Notes: a model not told the origin generated them from the letters alone. DNA of 64,000 nucleotides from Prevotella sp. E2-28 (GCF_022024055.1 NZ_CP091788.1:1116001-1180000); one strand, 5' to 3'. Shown: positions 16,720-25,141, counted from the first letter of the stretch. A program made the numbers and translations.

Positions 16720-17889
16720 GTGAAAACGCTGAGACTTATATACGATGTGACGCTGCGTGAGTTGATGATTCTCATGCGGAACAGGGTTTATATGTTCTGC
16801 ATGGTGGTCTTTCCATTGCTCACAATGGTGTTCTTTACATCGTTGATGGACGACGGGCTACCTACGAGTATGCCTGTGGGTGTGGTGGATTTGGATAATA
16901 CCTCTACATCGCGTTCACTGGTGCAACGGCTTGATGCCTTCCAGATGTCAAAAGTGGTGGCTCACTATCCGAGTGTTACTGAGGCTCGTCGCGATATTCA
17001 GGAGAACAACATCTATGCGTTCCTGTATATCCCCAAGGGTACTACGGAGAATCTGATGGCAGGCCGACAGCCCAAGATTTCATTCTATTATTCCTATACC
17101 ACGCTGGCTTCAGGTGCTTTGTTGATGAAGGATTTGAAGACCATCAGTACGTTGGGATCAGCAGCAGTAGGGCAGGCTACGATGCGTGCCAAGGGTTATA
17201 CCGATGCACAGATTCAAACCTTCCTGCAGCCCATCCGCATAGATCTGCATCAGATTGCAAATCCTTGGACTAGTTACAACTCTTATTTGTCCACGATGCT
17301 GGTACCAGGTCTCATTATGCTGTTTATCTTCCTCATCTCAGCCTATTCACTTGGTACGGAACTGAAGTTTGATACGGCAAAAGATTGGTTGGCAAAGGCC
17401 GACAACCGCATTGTCGTTGCCACGATAGGTAAGTTCTTGCCTCAGACGCTGATATGGCTGGCACTTGTCTATTGCTATGAGTATTATGTGTTTTACGTGC
17501 TTCACTTCCCCCATCTGGGCAGTCCTTGGATGCTGATATTGCTTGGCCTTGTGCAGGTATTGGCAGCACAGGGCTTTGGCATATTCGCCTTTGGCCTGAT
17601 GCCCTCGCTCCGTATGTCTATGAGCGTATGCTCGCTGTGGGCGGTACTCAGTTTGTCAATGGTAGGCTCAGCTTTTCCTGTGATGGGTATGGACGGTGCA
17701 CTTCAGGCCCTTTCGTGGCTATTTCCTCTGCGTCATTACTATATGTTATACCAGGTTTCGGTGTTTAATGGTTTCCCACTGCTTGAAGCATGGTTCCATT
17801 TTGCCGCATTGGCTGCCTTTATACTGATGCCTTGGCTGGTCATTAAGAAAATCAAGAACGCAATGCTGACTTATGTCTATATACCGTAA
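16720..17889 (+). CDS. ABC-2 type transporter permease (first of a pair)
   Basis: YbhS/YhhJ-like permease: one N-terminal membrane helix (VYMFCMVVFPLLTMVFF), a periplasmic domain of ~150 residues (VGVVDLDNTSTSRSLVQRLD...) and five or six helices in the C-terminal half. It starts with GTG at 16720, the first plausible start. It overlaps the second permease gene by 17 nt, so the pair is probably translationally coupled and may form a heterodimer. No ATP-binding subunit gene is present in the operon. Confidence 0.88.
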   Translation: MKTLRLIYDVTLRELMILMRNRVYMFCMVVFPLLTMVFFTSLMDDGLPTSMPVGVVDLDNTSTSRSLVQRLDAFQMSKVVAHYPSVTEARRDIQENNIYAFLYIPKGTTENLMAGRQPKISFYYSYTTLASGALLMKDLKTISTLGSAAVGQATMRAKGYTDAQIQTFLQPIRIDLHQIANPWTSYNSYLSTMLVPGLIMLFIFLISAYSLGTELKFDTAKDWLAKADNRIVVATIGKFLPQTLIWLALVYCYEYYVFYVLHFPHLGSPWMLILLGLVQVLAAQGFGIFAFGLMPSLRMSMSVCSLWAVLSLSMVGSAFPVMGMDGALQALSWLFPLRHYYMLYQVSVFNGFPLLEAWFHFAALAAFILMPWLVIKKIKNAMLTYVYIP

Positions 17890-19108
17890 TAGTTTCAGAA
17901 GGAGGATTGACGACACCTTTTTCATCTGGCGTGAAGAGTTGAAACAGGTGATTAAAGATGAGGGCGTTCTTATCTTCTTTGTCATTGTGCCTTTGATCTA
18001 TCCGTTGCTTTACTCATGGATTTACAATAATGAGACGGTGCATGATGTGCCTGTCGTCGTTGTTGACCAGTCGCATACGTCTCTTTCACGACAGTTTATC
18101 CGTATGTGTGATGCATCAGCTGACGTGAAAGTGGCTTACTATGCGCAGGACCTAGATGAGGCGAAGTCACTGGTCAGCAGGCAGTTGGTGAAGGGTATCT
18201 ACCTGATTCCAAGCGATTTTGAATCAAATGTCTATCGTATGCAGCAGGGTACAATCAGCGTGTATTGCGATATGAGTCTGATGCTGACGTATAAAGCCAT
18301 TTTCCAGACGGCCCAACTGGTATCGATGCAGATGGGCTCGGAACTACAAACCAAGCTAGGAGGCCACTATACCAGTAGGGAGGAGGCTATTGCTGCCCGT
18401 CCGCTCGACTATGCTGATGTGGCTATCTTCAATCCTCAGGGAGGCTATGGCTCGTTTGTGCTGCCTGGTGTGTTGATGCTGATTCTGCAGCAGACGCTGG
18501 TGCTGGGCATCGGCATGTCGGCAGGTACGGCTCGTGAGCGCAATCGCTATGGTCAGTTGATACCTATCTCACGTCCTTATCAGAACGTGTTCCGTATTGT
18601 CTTTGGCAAATCGCTGTGCTATTTCATGATTTATGCGCTGATGGGCGCATGGCTTGTTGTTGTGGTGCCACGCATGTTCCACTTCCCCCAACTGGCGGCA
18701 TGGCAACCGCTATTGACGCTGATGCTGCCTTATACGCTGGCCTGTATCTTCTTTGGTATGGTGGTATCATGTATCGTGAGATATCGTGAGAACGTCATGT
18801 TGCTCATGGTGTTTATTTCTGTGCCGTTGCTGTTTATGACTGGTGTTAGTTGGCCTCAGAGCAATATCCCTGGCTTCTGGCAAGGCGCATCGTGGGTGTT
18901 CCCTTCTACATTTGGTGTAAGGGCATACGTACGTCTTAACTCCATGGGGGCTTCCGTTGGTGACGTATCTACGGAGATACTCATCCTTTGGCTTCATGCC
19001 TTCCTTTATTTCTGGTTGGCCTGCGTGGTTTATGGTTACCAGATATACTTGGCTCGTCATGATGCCTTCTGGCGATTCGTAGAAATGAAAAAGAGGCGAC
19101 AGAAATAA
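17873..19108 (+). CDS. ABC-2 type transporter permease (second of a pair)
   Basis: Same architecture as its neighbour: an N-terminal helix (GVLIFFVIVPLIYPLLYSW), a periplasmic domain beginning VPVVVVDQSHTSLSRQFIR, and C-terminal helices including the GTARERNRYGQLIPISRPY loop. Together with the coiled-coil protein, TolC and HlyD it would complete an exporter once an ATPase from elsewhere joins. The stop codon lies in the loop of the terminator hairpin at 19091-19128. Confidence 0.88.
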   Translation: MSIYRNSFRRRIDDTFFIWREELKQVIKDEGVLIFFVIVPLIYPLLYSWIYNNETVHDVPVVVVDQSHTSLSRQFIRMCDASADVKVAYYAQDLDEAKSLVSRQLVKGIYLIPSDFESNVYRMQQGTISVYCDMSLMLTYKAIFQTAQLVSMQMGSELQTKLGGHYTSREEAIAARPLDYADVAIFNPQGGYGSFVLPGVLMLILQQTLVLGIGMSAGTARERNRYGQLIPISRPYQNVFRIVFGKSLCYFMIYALMGAWLVVVVPRMFHFPQLAAWQPLLTLMLPYTLACIFFGMVVSCIVRYRENVMLLMVFISVPLLFMTGVSWPQSNIPGFWQGASWVFPSTFGVRAYVRLNSMGASVGDVSTEILILWLHAFLYFWLACVVYGYQIYLARHDAFWRFVEMKKRRQK

Positions 19109-19128
19109 TTCTCCTGTCGCCCTTTTCT
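19091..19128 (+). terminator. Intrinsic terminator overlapping a stop codon
   Basis: GGCGACAG (19095-19102) pairs perfectly with CTGTCGCC (19114-19121), followed by CTTTTCT. The last codon and stop of the second permease (AAATAA) sit in the loop, so a ribosome finishing translation would cover the hairpin. Confidence 0.75.
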
Positions 19129-19161
19129 CAAAATAATATGTCAGTCTTTAAGTAATAATCT

Positions 19162-20259
19162 TTAGTTAGTGCCCACAATCTTTGTCTTAGGCATCTCTTT
19201 GTTGCGACGGTTTACTACCGTAACAACTGCCTGAGCCAGATTGATGAAGGCCTGTCCTGTCATCGTATCAATCTTTGTGGCTGCAGGTTCGCCCTCGTCA
19301 CCACTCTCGCAGATGCTTTGTACGAGTGGAATTTGTGCCAACAGGGGCACGTTCATTTCCTGTGCCAACTGTTTGCAGCCTTCTTTTCCGAAGATGTAGT
19401 ATTTGTTCTCTGGCAGTTCGGCTGGTGTAAACCAAGCCATATTCTCAATGAGTCCCAAAATGGGCACGTTGACCTTTTCATTGCGATACATGTCTATACC
19501 CTTACGGGCATCAGCCAAGGCAACCTGCTGAGGTGTTGAGACGATGACGGCACCTGTGATGCTCAGCGTCTGTAGCAGGGTAAGGTGGATGTCGCTGGTA
19601 CCTGGAGGCGTATCTAGGATAAAGTAATCCAGTTCGCCCCAGTCGGCATCAGCAATGAGCTGCTTCAGGGCGCTGGTAGCCATTCCGCCGCGCCAGAGCG
19701 TAGCTGTATCAGGATTAACGAAGAAACCAATGCTGAGCAGTTTTACGCCATATTGCTCTACGGGAACGATGAGGTCGCGACCGTCTTTGTTTACAGCGTA
19801 AGGACGTGCATCCTCTACATGGAACATCTTAGGCATAGACGGGCCGAAGATATCTGTATCCAGCAATCCTACCTTGTAGCCCAAACGAGCCAAGGCGATA
19901 GCCAGATTAGCTGAGACGGTGCTCTTGCCTACGCCGCCCTTACCGCTACTCACAGCAATGATATTCTTGACCTGTGGCAACAGCTTTTCTACCTCAGGAC
20001 GGGGCTTTGATTTATATTCTGTCTCTATAGTAACCTCTACGTCTTGTCCGCAGTGGTATTTGATAGCAGCTTCAGCAGCCTTTACTGTAGATTTCAGAAA
20101 AGGATCCGTGTCACGTGGGAATACTAATATAACTTTTACTTTCTGTCCATTGATACTGGGCGTATCGGCCACCATTTCACTCTCAACAAGGTTCTTCTTT
20201 GTGCCCGCATAGGTGACTGTGGCGAGCGCATCCATAATCAGTTTTGGATATAATGTCAT
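19162..20259 (-). CDS. Mrp/NBP35-type P-loop ATPase (Fe-S carrier family)
   Basis: The N-terminal ~95 residues form a MIP18-like domain (MTLYPKLIMDALATVTYAG is the usual Bacteroidota start). Then comes a deviant Walker A, SSGKGGVGKSTV (~104-115), a MinD-like switch LLDTDIFGPSMPKM and the Walker B-like FILDTPPGTSD. Mrp proteins carry iron-sulfur clusters to apo-proteins. The CxxC pair that bridges the cluster in E. coli Mrp is absent at its usual place: the sequence there is ENMAWFTPAELPENKYYIFG. This wording is, as I recall, shared by Bacteroidota homologues, so cluster binding may differ across the lineage. Confidence 0.9.
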   Translation of the reverse strand: MTLYPKLIMDALATVTYAGTKKNLVESEMVADTPSINGQKVKVILVFPRDTDPFLKSTVKAAEAAIKYHCGQDVEVTIETEYKSKPRPEVEKLLPQVKNIIAVSSGKGGVGKSTVSANLAIALARLGYKVGLLDTDIFGPSMPKMFHVEDARPYAVNKDGRDLIVPVEQYGVKLLSIGFFVNPDTATLWRGGMATSALKQLIADADWGELDYFILDTPPGTSDIHLTLLQTLSITGAVIVSTPQQVALADARKGIDMYRNEKVNVPILGLIENMAWFTPAELPENKYYIFGKEGCKQLAQEMNVPLLAQIPLVQSICESGDEGEPAATKIDTMTGQAFINLAQAVVTVVNRRNKEMPKTKIVGTN

Positions 20260-20301
20260 TATGTTTTGTTTACTGTTTACCGTTTACTGTTTGTTTACTG
20301 T

Positions 20302-22062
20302 TTATTGTTCTACGATTCTGGCCATTTTCTTCCAGGCTTTATCGCTAGCATAGTTGTTTCTGGCACCTCTAGGTACGTAGAGTGTGCAGGTAGCCATCAC
20401 CACATTTCGGAATGTGCTGCTGCTGACTGAAGGAGGATTAGGCGAACTCATTGCTATTTCACGTAGCGAGGCACATTTTGCAAAGGCATTACCGCCAATC
20501 TTCTTCAGGGCGGCAGGGAACTCTACACGTACAAGTCCGCTACACTCGCGGAAAGCCGCACTACCTATCTCTGTACAGGCAGCAGGGATGATCATTGTAG
20601 TGAGCGAAGAGCATTTCTCGAAGGCATTATCGCCCACGCTGGAAACAGAGATGGGCAGGTCAATCGCATAAAGTGATGTACACTCCTCAAAGGCATTGTC
20701 GCCCACGCTCTTGATAGAGACGGGGAGCAGCACGATGCGCAGGGAGTGACAGTAACGGAACACCTCATCGTCAAGTTTATCAATGAATCCTTCTATATGA
20801 ACACTATCCAACGAGATACAATCCTTGAAAGTGGCAGTTCCTATCTGCTTTGTGAGCTTAGGAATGTATAGCTGCTTCAGACTGGCACATTGGTTGAATG
20901 CTTCATCGTCAATGCGTACCAATGATGTTGGTAAATCGATGTTGTCCAGTGACTTACAACTATAGAAAGCACGCTTGCCTATGGTGCGTATGCTGGCGGG
21001 GATAGTAACCTTAGACAGACTGGTACAGCCTGAGAATGTTTCTGAACTGATGGCAGCAAGGTTACCGTCGATGCTTACTTCCTGCAGGCTGCCGCAATTC
21101 TGTAAGGCACCGATTCCCATGCGTTTTATGCTCTCTGCCTTGAAACATTGCATGCTGCTGCAGCCCTTAAAGGCTTCGCTGCCTATTGTGGTGGCTACAC
21201 CCAGCTCCATGTTTCGCAGGCTCTGGCAGCCCTCAAACGCATTAGTGCCAATCTCTGATAGCACTTCTGGCATCTCAGCCGTTTCCATTGCTGTACAGCC
21301 CTTGAAGGCATTACTGCCAATATAGGTGACTGATTGTGGCAGAGCGATGCTCTTCAGATGCTCGCAACCAGCAAATGTAGCTTCATCAACGCGTTTTATC
21401 TGTCCTTCTACGTTTACTGTCTCCAGCATTTTGCAGCCATTAAAGGCATAGCCGTCAAGCTGGGTGACAAATTCTGGGATGTCAATGCAGTTGAGCGATG
21501 TGCATCCCTCGAAGGCATGACCCTTGATAGCTTGAAGCGAGGCGGGTAGGGTGATGTCTGTGAGATTCTGACAGTTAGCAAAGGCATATTCGCCTATGAG
21601 TGTCAGCGCTTCAGGCATTTCTATGACTTTCAGATTGGTGCATCCACTGAAACAGCTACGGCCTATTTCCGTCAGCGTGGCAGGCAGGATGACACGCTCT
21701 AAGTCCTTACAGTTGATAAACAGGGCAGCAGGCAGCACTTCCGCACGTGTACGGAAACCGCCTTTGCTTTCTGGGATGCTGGCTTCTGAGAGGTCGAGCA
21801 CCAAGAGCTTGTGATTGCTGGCCCGTTTCGGCTTCATGCGTCCAGCAATAGTCTGCAGGATTCTGAGGTCATTGCCGTTAAGCGGACCGCATACCTTTAG
21901 TTCCGACATGGTAAAGCGTACGTCGTCGGTTAGCTTATTAGCCAGTTGACCTTCGGCGTCAACTCTCACTGTGAACTGCTGAGCAGCCGATGTTAAAGGT
22001 AAAAGGGTAAAGAGAAGTAAGAGATATTTTACCCAACCTTTTGTTATATCACTGCATTTCAT
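20302..22062 (-). CDS. BspA-like leucine-rich repeat secreted protein
   Basis: A signal peptide (YLLLLFTLLPLTSAAQQ) is followed by ~20 tandem 23-residue LRR_5 repeats of the form AFxGCxSLxxIxLPxSLxxI, the Treponema/BspA type. The protein ends with the usual cap ...CTLYVPRGARNNYASDKAWK. Such proteins are surface-exposed and bind host or environmental proteins in Tannerella and Prevotella. I see no type IX C-terminal signal, as the frame ends right after the cap. It lies between trmB (15 nt away) and the Mrp gene, which look like an otherwise normal housekeeping unit. Confidence 0.9.
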   Translation of the reverse strand: MKCSDITKGWVKYLLLLFTLLPLTSAAQQFTVRVDAEGQLANKLTDDVRFTMSELKVCGPLNGNDLRILQTIAGRMKPKRASNHKLLVLDLSEASIPESKGGFRTRAEVLPAALFINCKDLERVILPATLTEIGRSCFSGCTNLKVIEMPEALTLIGEYAFANCQNLTDITLPASLQAIKGHAFEGCTSLNCIDIPEFVTQLDGYAFNGCKMLETVNVEGQIKRVDEATFAGCEHLKSIALPQSVTYIGSNAFKGCTAMETAEMPEVLSEIGTNAFEGCQSLRNMELGVATTIGSEAFKGCSSMQCFKAESIKRMGIGALQNCGSLQEVSIDGNLAAISSETFSGCTSLSKVTIPASIRTIGKRAFYSCKSLDNIDLPTSLVRIDDEAFNQCASLKQLYIPKLTKQIGTATFKDCISLDSVHIEGFIDKLDDEVFRYCHSLRIVLLPVSIKSVGDNAFEECTSLYAIDLPISVSSVGDNAFEKCSSLTTMIIPAACTEIGSAAFRECSGLVRVEFPAALKKIGGNAFAKCASLREIAMSSPNPPSVSSSTFRNVVMATCTLYVPRGARNNYASDKAWKKMARIVEQ

Positions 22063-22076
22063 ATAATCTTCAATTA

Positions 22077-22841
22077 TTATTTAGCTGTTTGAAGTGAACT
22101 GCGCTTAGAGCGGTGATAACTACGATAATCGTCAAGTTCTATCTCAATATCTGGTTCTTCCAATGTGCCTTCGTGGGGCAGTTGGAACTTCAGGTATTTG
22201 ATGTTCAGCCCACGGGCAAGCCACATGGACTCATAATAGGTCTGTATGGAGGCAACCTCTGCATAAGCCTGATCTTCTTGCTTGTAGAGGTCGTCAGTCT
22301 TCAGTTCTACAGGCAGATGGTTGCAGTCAACCATATAGGTCGTATAGGTGAACAGAAAGTTGGAGTCTGTCTTCAGGTGAATGATACCGTTATCAGTCAG
22401 GAATTGACGATAACGCTCCATGAAGTAAGTGCTCGTCAGGCGTTTACGTGGATTTTTCATCTGCGGGTCACTAAAAGTGAGCCATATCTCCTGTACTTCG
22501 CCAGGAGCAAAGAAACGGTCTATAATCTCGATATTTGTACGTAGGAAAGCCACGTTTTTCAGTCCCTCTTGTATAGCCTGCGTAGCGCCCGTCCACATAC
22601 GTGCGCCCTTGATATCTACACCAATGAAGTTCATCTCAGGGTAGCGTTTCGCCAGTCCTACAGTATATTCGCCCTTACCGCAGCCTAGTTCCAGCACGAT
22701 AGGGTTATTATTCTTAAAATATTGCTCACGCCAATGTCCGCGCATTTCAAACGGTACGTCGCTCACTACCGAATAAGGATACTGAAAGACGTTTTCGTAT
22801 GTTTCCATGTCGGCAAACTTAGCCAATTTTCCTTTGCCCAT
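22077..22841 (-). CDS. trmB: tRNA (guanine-N7)-methyltransferase
   Basis: SAM-dependent enzyme that makes m7G46 in tRNA. The SAM-binding loop is [18 protein letters not shown], followed by [28 protein letters not shown] and the catalytic stretch [17 protein letters not shown]. The reading frame is open to an ATG at 22859, but that codon overlaps the -7 box at 22857-22864, so translation must start at the second Met, [15 protein letters not shown] (254 aa), which is also the family N-terminus. Confidence 0.93.
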   Translation of the reverse strand: MGKGKLAKFADMETYENVFQYPYSVVSDVPFEMRGHWREQYFKNNNPIVLELGCGKGEYTVGLAKRYPEMNFIGVDIKGARMWTGATQAIQEGLKNVAFLRTNIEIIDRFFAPGEVQEIWLTFSDPQMKNPRKRLTSTYFMERYRQFLTDNGIIHLKTDSNFLFTYTTYMVDCNHLPVELKTDDLYKQEDQAYAEVASIQTYYESMWLARGLNIKYLKFQLPHEGTLEEPDIEIELDDYRSYHRSKRSSLQTAK

Positions 22842-22856
22842 ATATCTATTTTTGCG

Positions 22857-22864
22857 CAAAGTTA
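22857..22864 (-). promoter_or_regulatory. Promoter -7 box of trmB unit
   Basis: TAACTTTG on the minus strand, a perfect TAnnTTTG match. It fixes the trmB start at 22841 and leaves a leader of only about 10 nt. Confidence 0.7.
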
Positions 22865-22949
22865 CCTATTTTCTACTAAATATGCCCTTTTTTTTGGATT
22901 TTTTTATTAAAATAGGTGGCTGATATGTGCTATATTGCCATTTTTTTGC

Positions 22950-22957
22950 TATATTTG
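22950..22957 (+). promoter_or_regulatory. Promoter -7 box of rubredoxin gene
   Basis: TATATTTG on the plus strand in an A/T-rich context, ~46 nt before the rubredoxin ATG at 23003. It is divergent from the trmB promoter. Confidence 0.6.
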
Positions 22958-23002
22958 TAGCCGTAATACGTAAATTTATTGTCTAACTTAAAACAAAAAC
23001 CT

Positions 23003-23161
23003 ATGAAGAAGTATGTATGTAATGTTTGCGGATATGTATATGACCCCGCAGTAGGCAATCCTGATGGCGGTATTCCCGCAGGTACAGCGTTTGAAGATAT
23101 TCCTGAGGATTGGGTTTGCCCCATCTGTGGAGTAGGAAAAGATGATTTCAGTCCTGAGTGA
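23003..23161 (+). CDS. Rubredoxin
   Basis: A 52-residue iron protein with the two Cys pairs that bind one Fe: [12 protein letters not shown] (Cys6, Cys9) and [12 protein letters not shown] (Cys39, Cys42), at standard spacing. Rubredoxins pass single electrons, often to rubrerythrin or superoxide reductase in the oxygen defence of anaerobes. Start ATG 23003; upstream extension of the frame has no better start and would run into the leader. It is monocistronic, followed by the repeat element at 23187. Confidence 0.95.
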   Translation: MKKYVCNVCGYVYDPAVGNPDGGIPAGTAFEDIPEDWVCPICGVGKDDFSPE

Positions 23162-23186
23162 AAAATAGGCTAACATACTCCCCCGC

Positions 23187-23424
23187 ATACTAACCCATCT
23201 GTTTAAGCTACATAACTACGGCAGTTACGAGTCATAATATGGGAAGTTGCGATACGCAACTACGGCACTTATGATTCTATTCAGGCTGCTTAGAAATATC
23301 AGATGCCCTTTCCTCGGCCTTCAGCGCCGTCCTCGGCATCCTTGAGCGGCGTGCTCGTCATCCTTGAGCGGCGTGCTCGTCACCTTTGAATGGCGTGCTC
23401 ATCAATAAACAGAAGGGTTAGTAT
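23187..23424. repeat. Intergenic element: 18-bp inverted repeat around 22-nt arrays
   Basis: The ends 23187-23204 (ATACTAACCCATCTGTTT) and 23407-23424 are inverted copies with 17 of 18 matches. Inside are two arrays with an exact 22-nt period and different unit sequences: three units at 23211, 23233 and 23255 (CATAACTACGGCAGTTACGA-like), and four units at 23316, 23338, 23360 and 23382 (CCTTGAGCGGCGTGCTCGTC-like; the first and last diverged). The units touch without spacers, so this is not a CRISPR array. No convincing ORF is present. Confidence 0.75.
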
Positions 23425-23427
23425 CTT

Positions 23428-23610
23428 TTAATGTCTAACACCAAAAAGTGATTGCTGGTATTCGTATTTCGCTTTGACGTCCTCATAGAACTGCGCCATG
23501 ATAATATCCATGAATGGTACAAGGAAAAAGTTTGCCAAGCCGCATGTAAATGTACCAATGAAGGAAAGGCCTACGAATATAGTATCAAAGTAGTACAAAT
23601 AAAGAAACAC
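23428..23610 (-). pseudogene. C-terminal remnant of a membrane protein
   Basis: Sixty codons read FVGLSFIGTFTCGLANFFLV, then PFMDIIMAQFYEDVKAKYEY, which looks like the last membrane helix and cytosolic tail of a larger integral membrane protein. The only possible start is a GTG inside the terminator stem of the TM2 operon, with a stop codon just upstream in frame. It is probably what remains after a deletion. I cannot name the parent family. Confidence 0.35.
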
Positions 23611-23638
23611 GCTTCATGCATTCATGAGCGTGTTTCTT
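23602..23638 (-). terminator. Terminator of the TM2/CD225 operon
   Basis: Perfect 12-bp stem: AAGAAACACGCT (23602-23613) with AGCGTGTTTCTT (23627-23638). On the minus strand it is followed by TTTATTTG. It lies just after the stop of the TM2 gene at 23650. Confidence 0.8.
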
Positions 23639-23649
23639 GAATCGTTTAT

Positions 23650-24033
23650 CTAATCTTCTGGATTATTCTGTACTTCTTGGTATGCTGGCTCAGTAATTTC
23701 TGGCAGTTCTGATAAAATCTTTTTGGTATTGTTAGAACGCGTTGCGCTACCAATCAAAAACCAGTCTGCTATCCACCAGATAAAACAACCGCCACAGGTA
23801 AGTATCTTTAGAATACCCAATATCCAGTCGCCAATATAGAATCGGTCAATAGCCCATCCTCCCAAGACAACCGACAGAATCGTAGCCGTAGAGGGCGTCT
23901 TTAGCTTAGTGAACAGGTAGGCTGCCTGATTGTACTCCATATAGACAAGGCGGTCCATTAGTTCGTCGTAACGGGCGGGATCTAACCTGTCCTGGTTCAT
24001 CTTCACCAGTCTCTCGGCTTGAATCGGTTCCAT
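23650..24033 (-). CDS. TM2 domain protein
   Basis: 127 residues. The N-terminal ~45 are polar and helical. A TM2 domain follows: two membrane helices joined by a short turn with the signature GGWAIDRFYIGDWILGILKI and LTCGGCFIWWIADWFLIG. The C-terminus is acidic. TM2 proteins are widespread small membrane proteins of unknown biochemical role. It lies 15 nt from a second TM2 gene upstream, with which it is paralogous. Confidence 0.88.
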   Translation of the reverse strand: MEPIQAERLVKMNQDRLDPARYDELMDRLVYMEYNQAAYLFTKLKTPSTATILSVVLGGWAIDRFYIGDWILGILKILTCGGCFIWWIADWFLIGSATRSNNTKKILSELPEITEPAYQEVQNNPED

Positions 24034-24048
24034 AATAATCGATGGGGA

Positions 24049-24381
24049 TTAGATTTGTGACAAGATCTTTTCGGCGTTGAATTTCTTTGTACGTCCGCCA
24101 ACGGTGAACCAGTCAATGATGGTCCAGATACCACAGCCACCACAGGTGAGCAACTTGAGGATGCCGAGACCTGTCTGACCCAGCAGGAAGCGGTCAACAC
24201 CATAAGAGCCAAAGAAGAAGGCCATGAGGAACATGAAGGTACCACCCTTCAGGTTAGCAAAGGCTGCCTGACCTACACCCTCGTCTGCATCGAGCAAGCG
24301 TGTGCGGATGGTTTCAATGAACTCAGGAGCAATCTTTTCTACGTTAGCAGAGATGAGCTGATCAACTTGTTCTTTTGTCAT
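24049..24381 (-). CDS. TM2 domain protein
   Basis: 110 residues with the same layout as its neighbour: a soluble N-terminal segment ([20 protein letters not shown]) and a TM2 domain [20 protein letters not shown] / [20 protein letters not shown]. The LTCGGC motif and the DRF signature are shared by both copies, which points to a tandem duplication with divergent N-termini. Confidence 0.88.
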   Translation of the reverse strand: MTKEQVDQLISANVEKIAPEFIETIRTRLLDADEGVGQAAFANLKGGTFMFLMAFFFGSYGVDRFLLGQTGLGILKLLTCGGCGIWTIIDWFTVGGRTKKFNAEKILSQI

Positions 24382-24414
24382 AGTTGTAATGTTTTAATTG
24401 GTTAATAATGTTAA

Positions 24415-24792
24415 TTAGATATGTAATACATTTCTTACGATAACCCATGTGGGTGCAATGATACATAAGGAGATTGTGACAGCCCTTCCTTCAAGAACAC
24501 TGCGCCACTTCTTCTGTGTGTCTCCTGTTAATGCAAGTCGTTCGATTCCAAACAACAGGATGTATGGCAGGAATATAATCAGTATGTAATTGAACCTAAA
24601 GGCCTCGATAAACCTGCCGTGTAAGAAGGCATGAAGAAATCTCTGCATTCCGCAGCCCGAGCAACTCAAACCTGTCAGTTCGTGGAAGATGCACTTGGGG
24701 GCAAATGCAGTCTCAACAGGATTGAAGAAATAGAGTAATGCCAGTACGATGACAATACCTATGATGCCCAGTATCAGAAACGATTTCTTCAT
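24415..24792 (-). CDS. DUF2752 family membrane protein
   Basis: 125 residues with three hydrophobic segments and the DUF2752 signature CIFHELTGLSCSGCGMQRFL (Cys-x2-H...C-x2-CG-x-R). The family is uncharacterised; the clustered cysteines suggest metal binding or a redox site at the membrane. The gene is between the CD225 gene (10 nt) and the TM2 genes, all on the minus strand. Confidence 0.85.
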   Translation of the reverse strand: MKKSFLILGIIGIVIVLALLYFFNPVETAFAPKCIFHELTGLSCSGCGMQRFLHAFLHGRFIEAFRFNYILIIFLPYILLFGIERLALTGDTQKKWRSVLEGRAVTISLCIIAPTWVIVRNVLHI

Positions 24793-24802
24793 GATGATTG
24801 TT

Positions 24803-25141
24803 CTACATATTTGCTATGGCTTGGGATATTTGCGCAAAACCGAAGACAACATAGTACACAACGGAACCTATGCAATTCAATACTAGCAGTACTGTTGCGA
24901 TGATATTGTATGTCTTTGCATTATTTGAGGCTTCAAGAGCTGGCGCAATACCTGCTTCGCCCATTCGGAGGAACTTGCTGACGTCATTAGACTTCAGAAG
25001 TGCGATAATTGACAGGACGAGACTGATAAGACCACAACATGAACAACAGAAGAGGATGGATACTATCAGATTGATGATAGACCATACTTTGTAGTCATTG
25101 GGCCTGTCGAAATAAATATCTCCCTGGTTGTTGTAATTCAT
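24803..25141 (-). CDS. CD225/dispanin family membrane protein
   Basis: 112 residues. RPNDYKVWSIINLIVSILFC opens a first intramembrane helix with a Cys cluster (FCCSCCG), then a short loop ending in ALLKSNDVSKFLRMGEAG, then AKTYNIIATVLLVLNCIGSV as the second helix. This is the CD225 (dispanin, IFITM-like) layout. Bacterial members are uncharacterised. First gene of a four-gene unit of small membrane proteins; no clear promoter was seen in the 42-nt gap after ilvE, so it may be read from the ilvE promoter. Confidence 0.82.
   Translation of the reverse strand: MNYNNQGDIYFDRPNDYKVWSIINLIVSILFCCSCCGLISLVLSIIALLKSNDVSKFLRMGEAGIAPALEASNNAKTYNIIATVLLVLNCIGSVVYYVVFGFAQISQAIANM

Noticed and set aside
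23211..23403. Possible CRISPR array
   Set aside because: Units of 22 nt follow each other directly without spacers and belong to two different families; no cas genes nearby.
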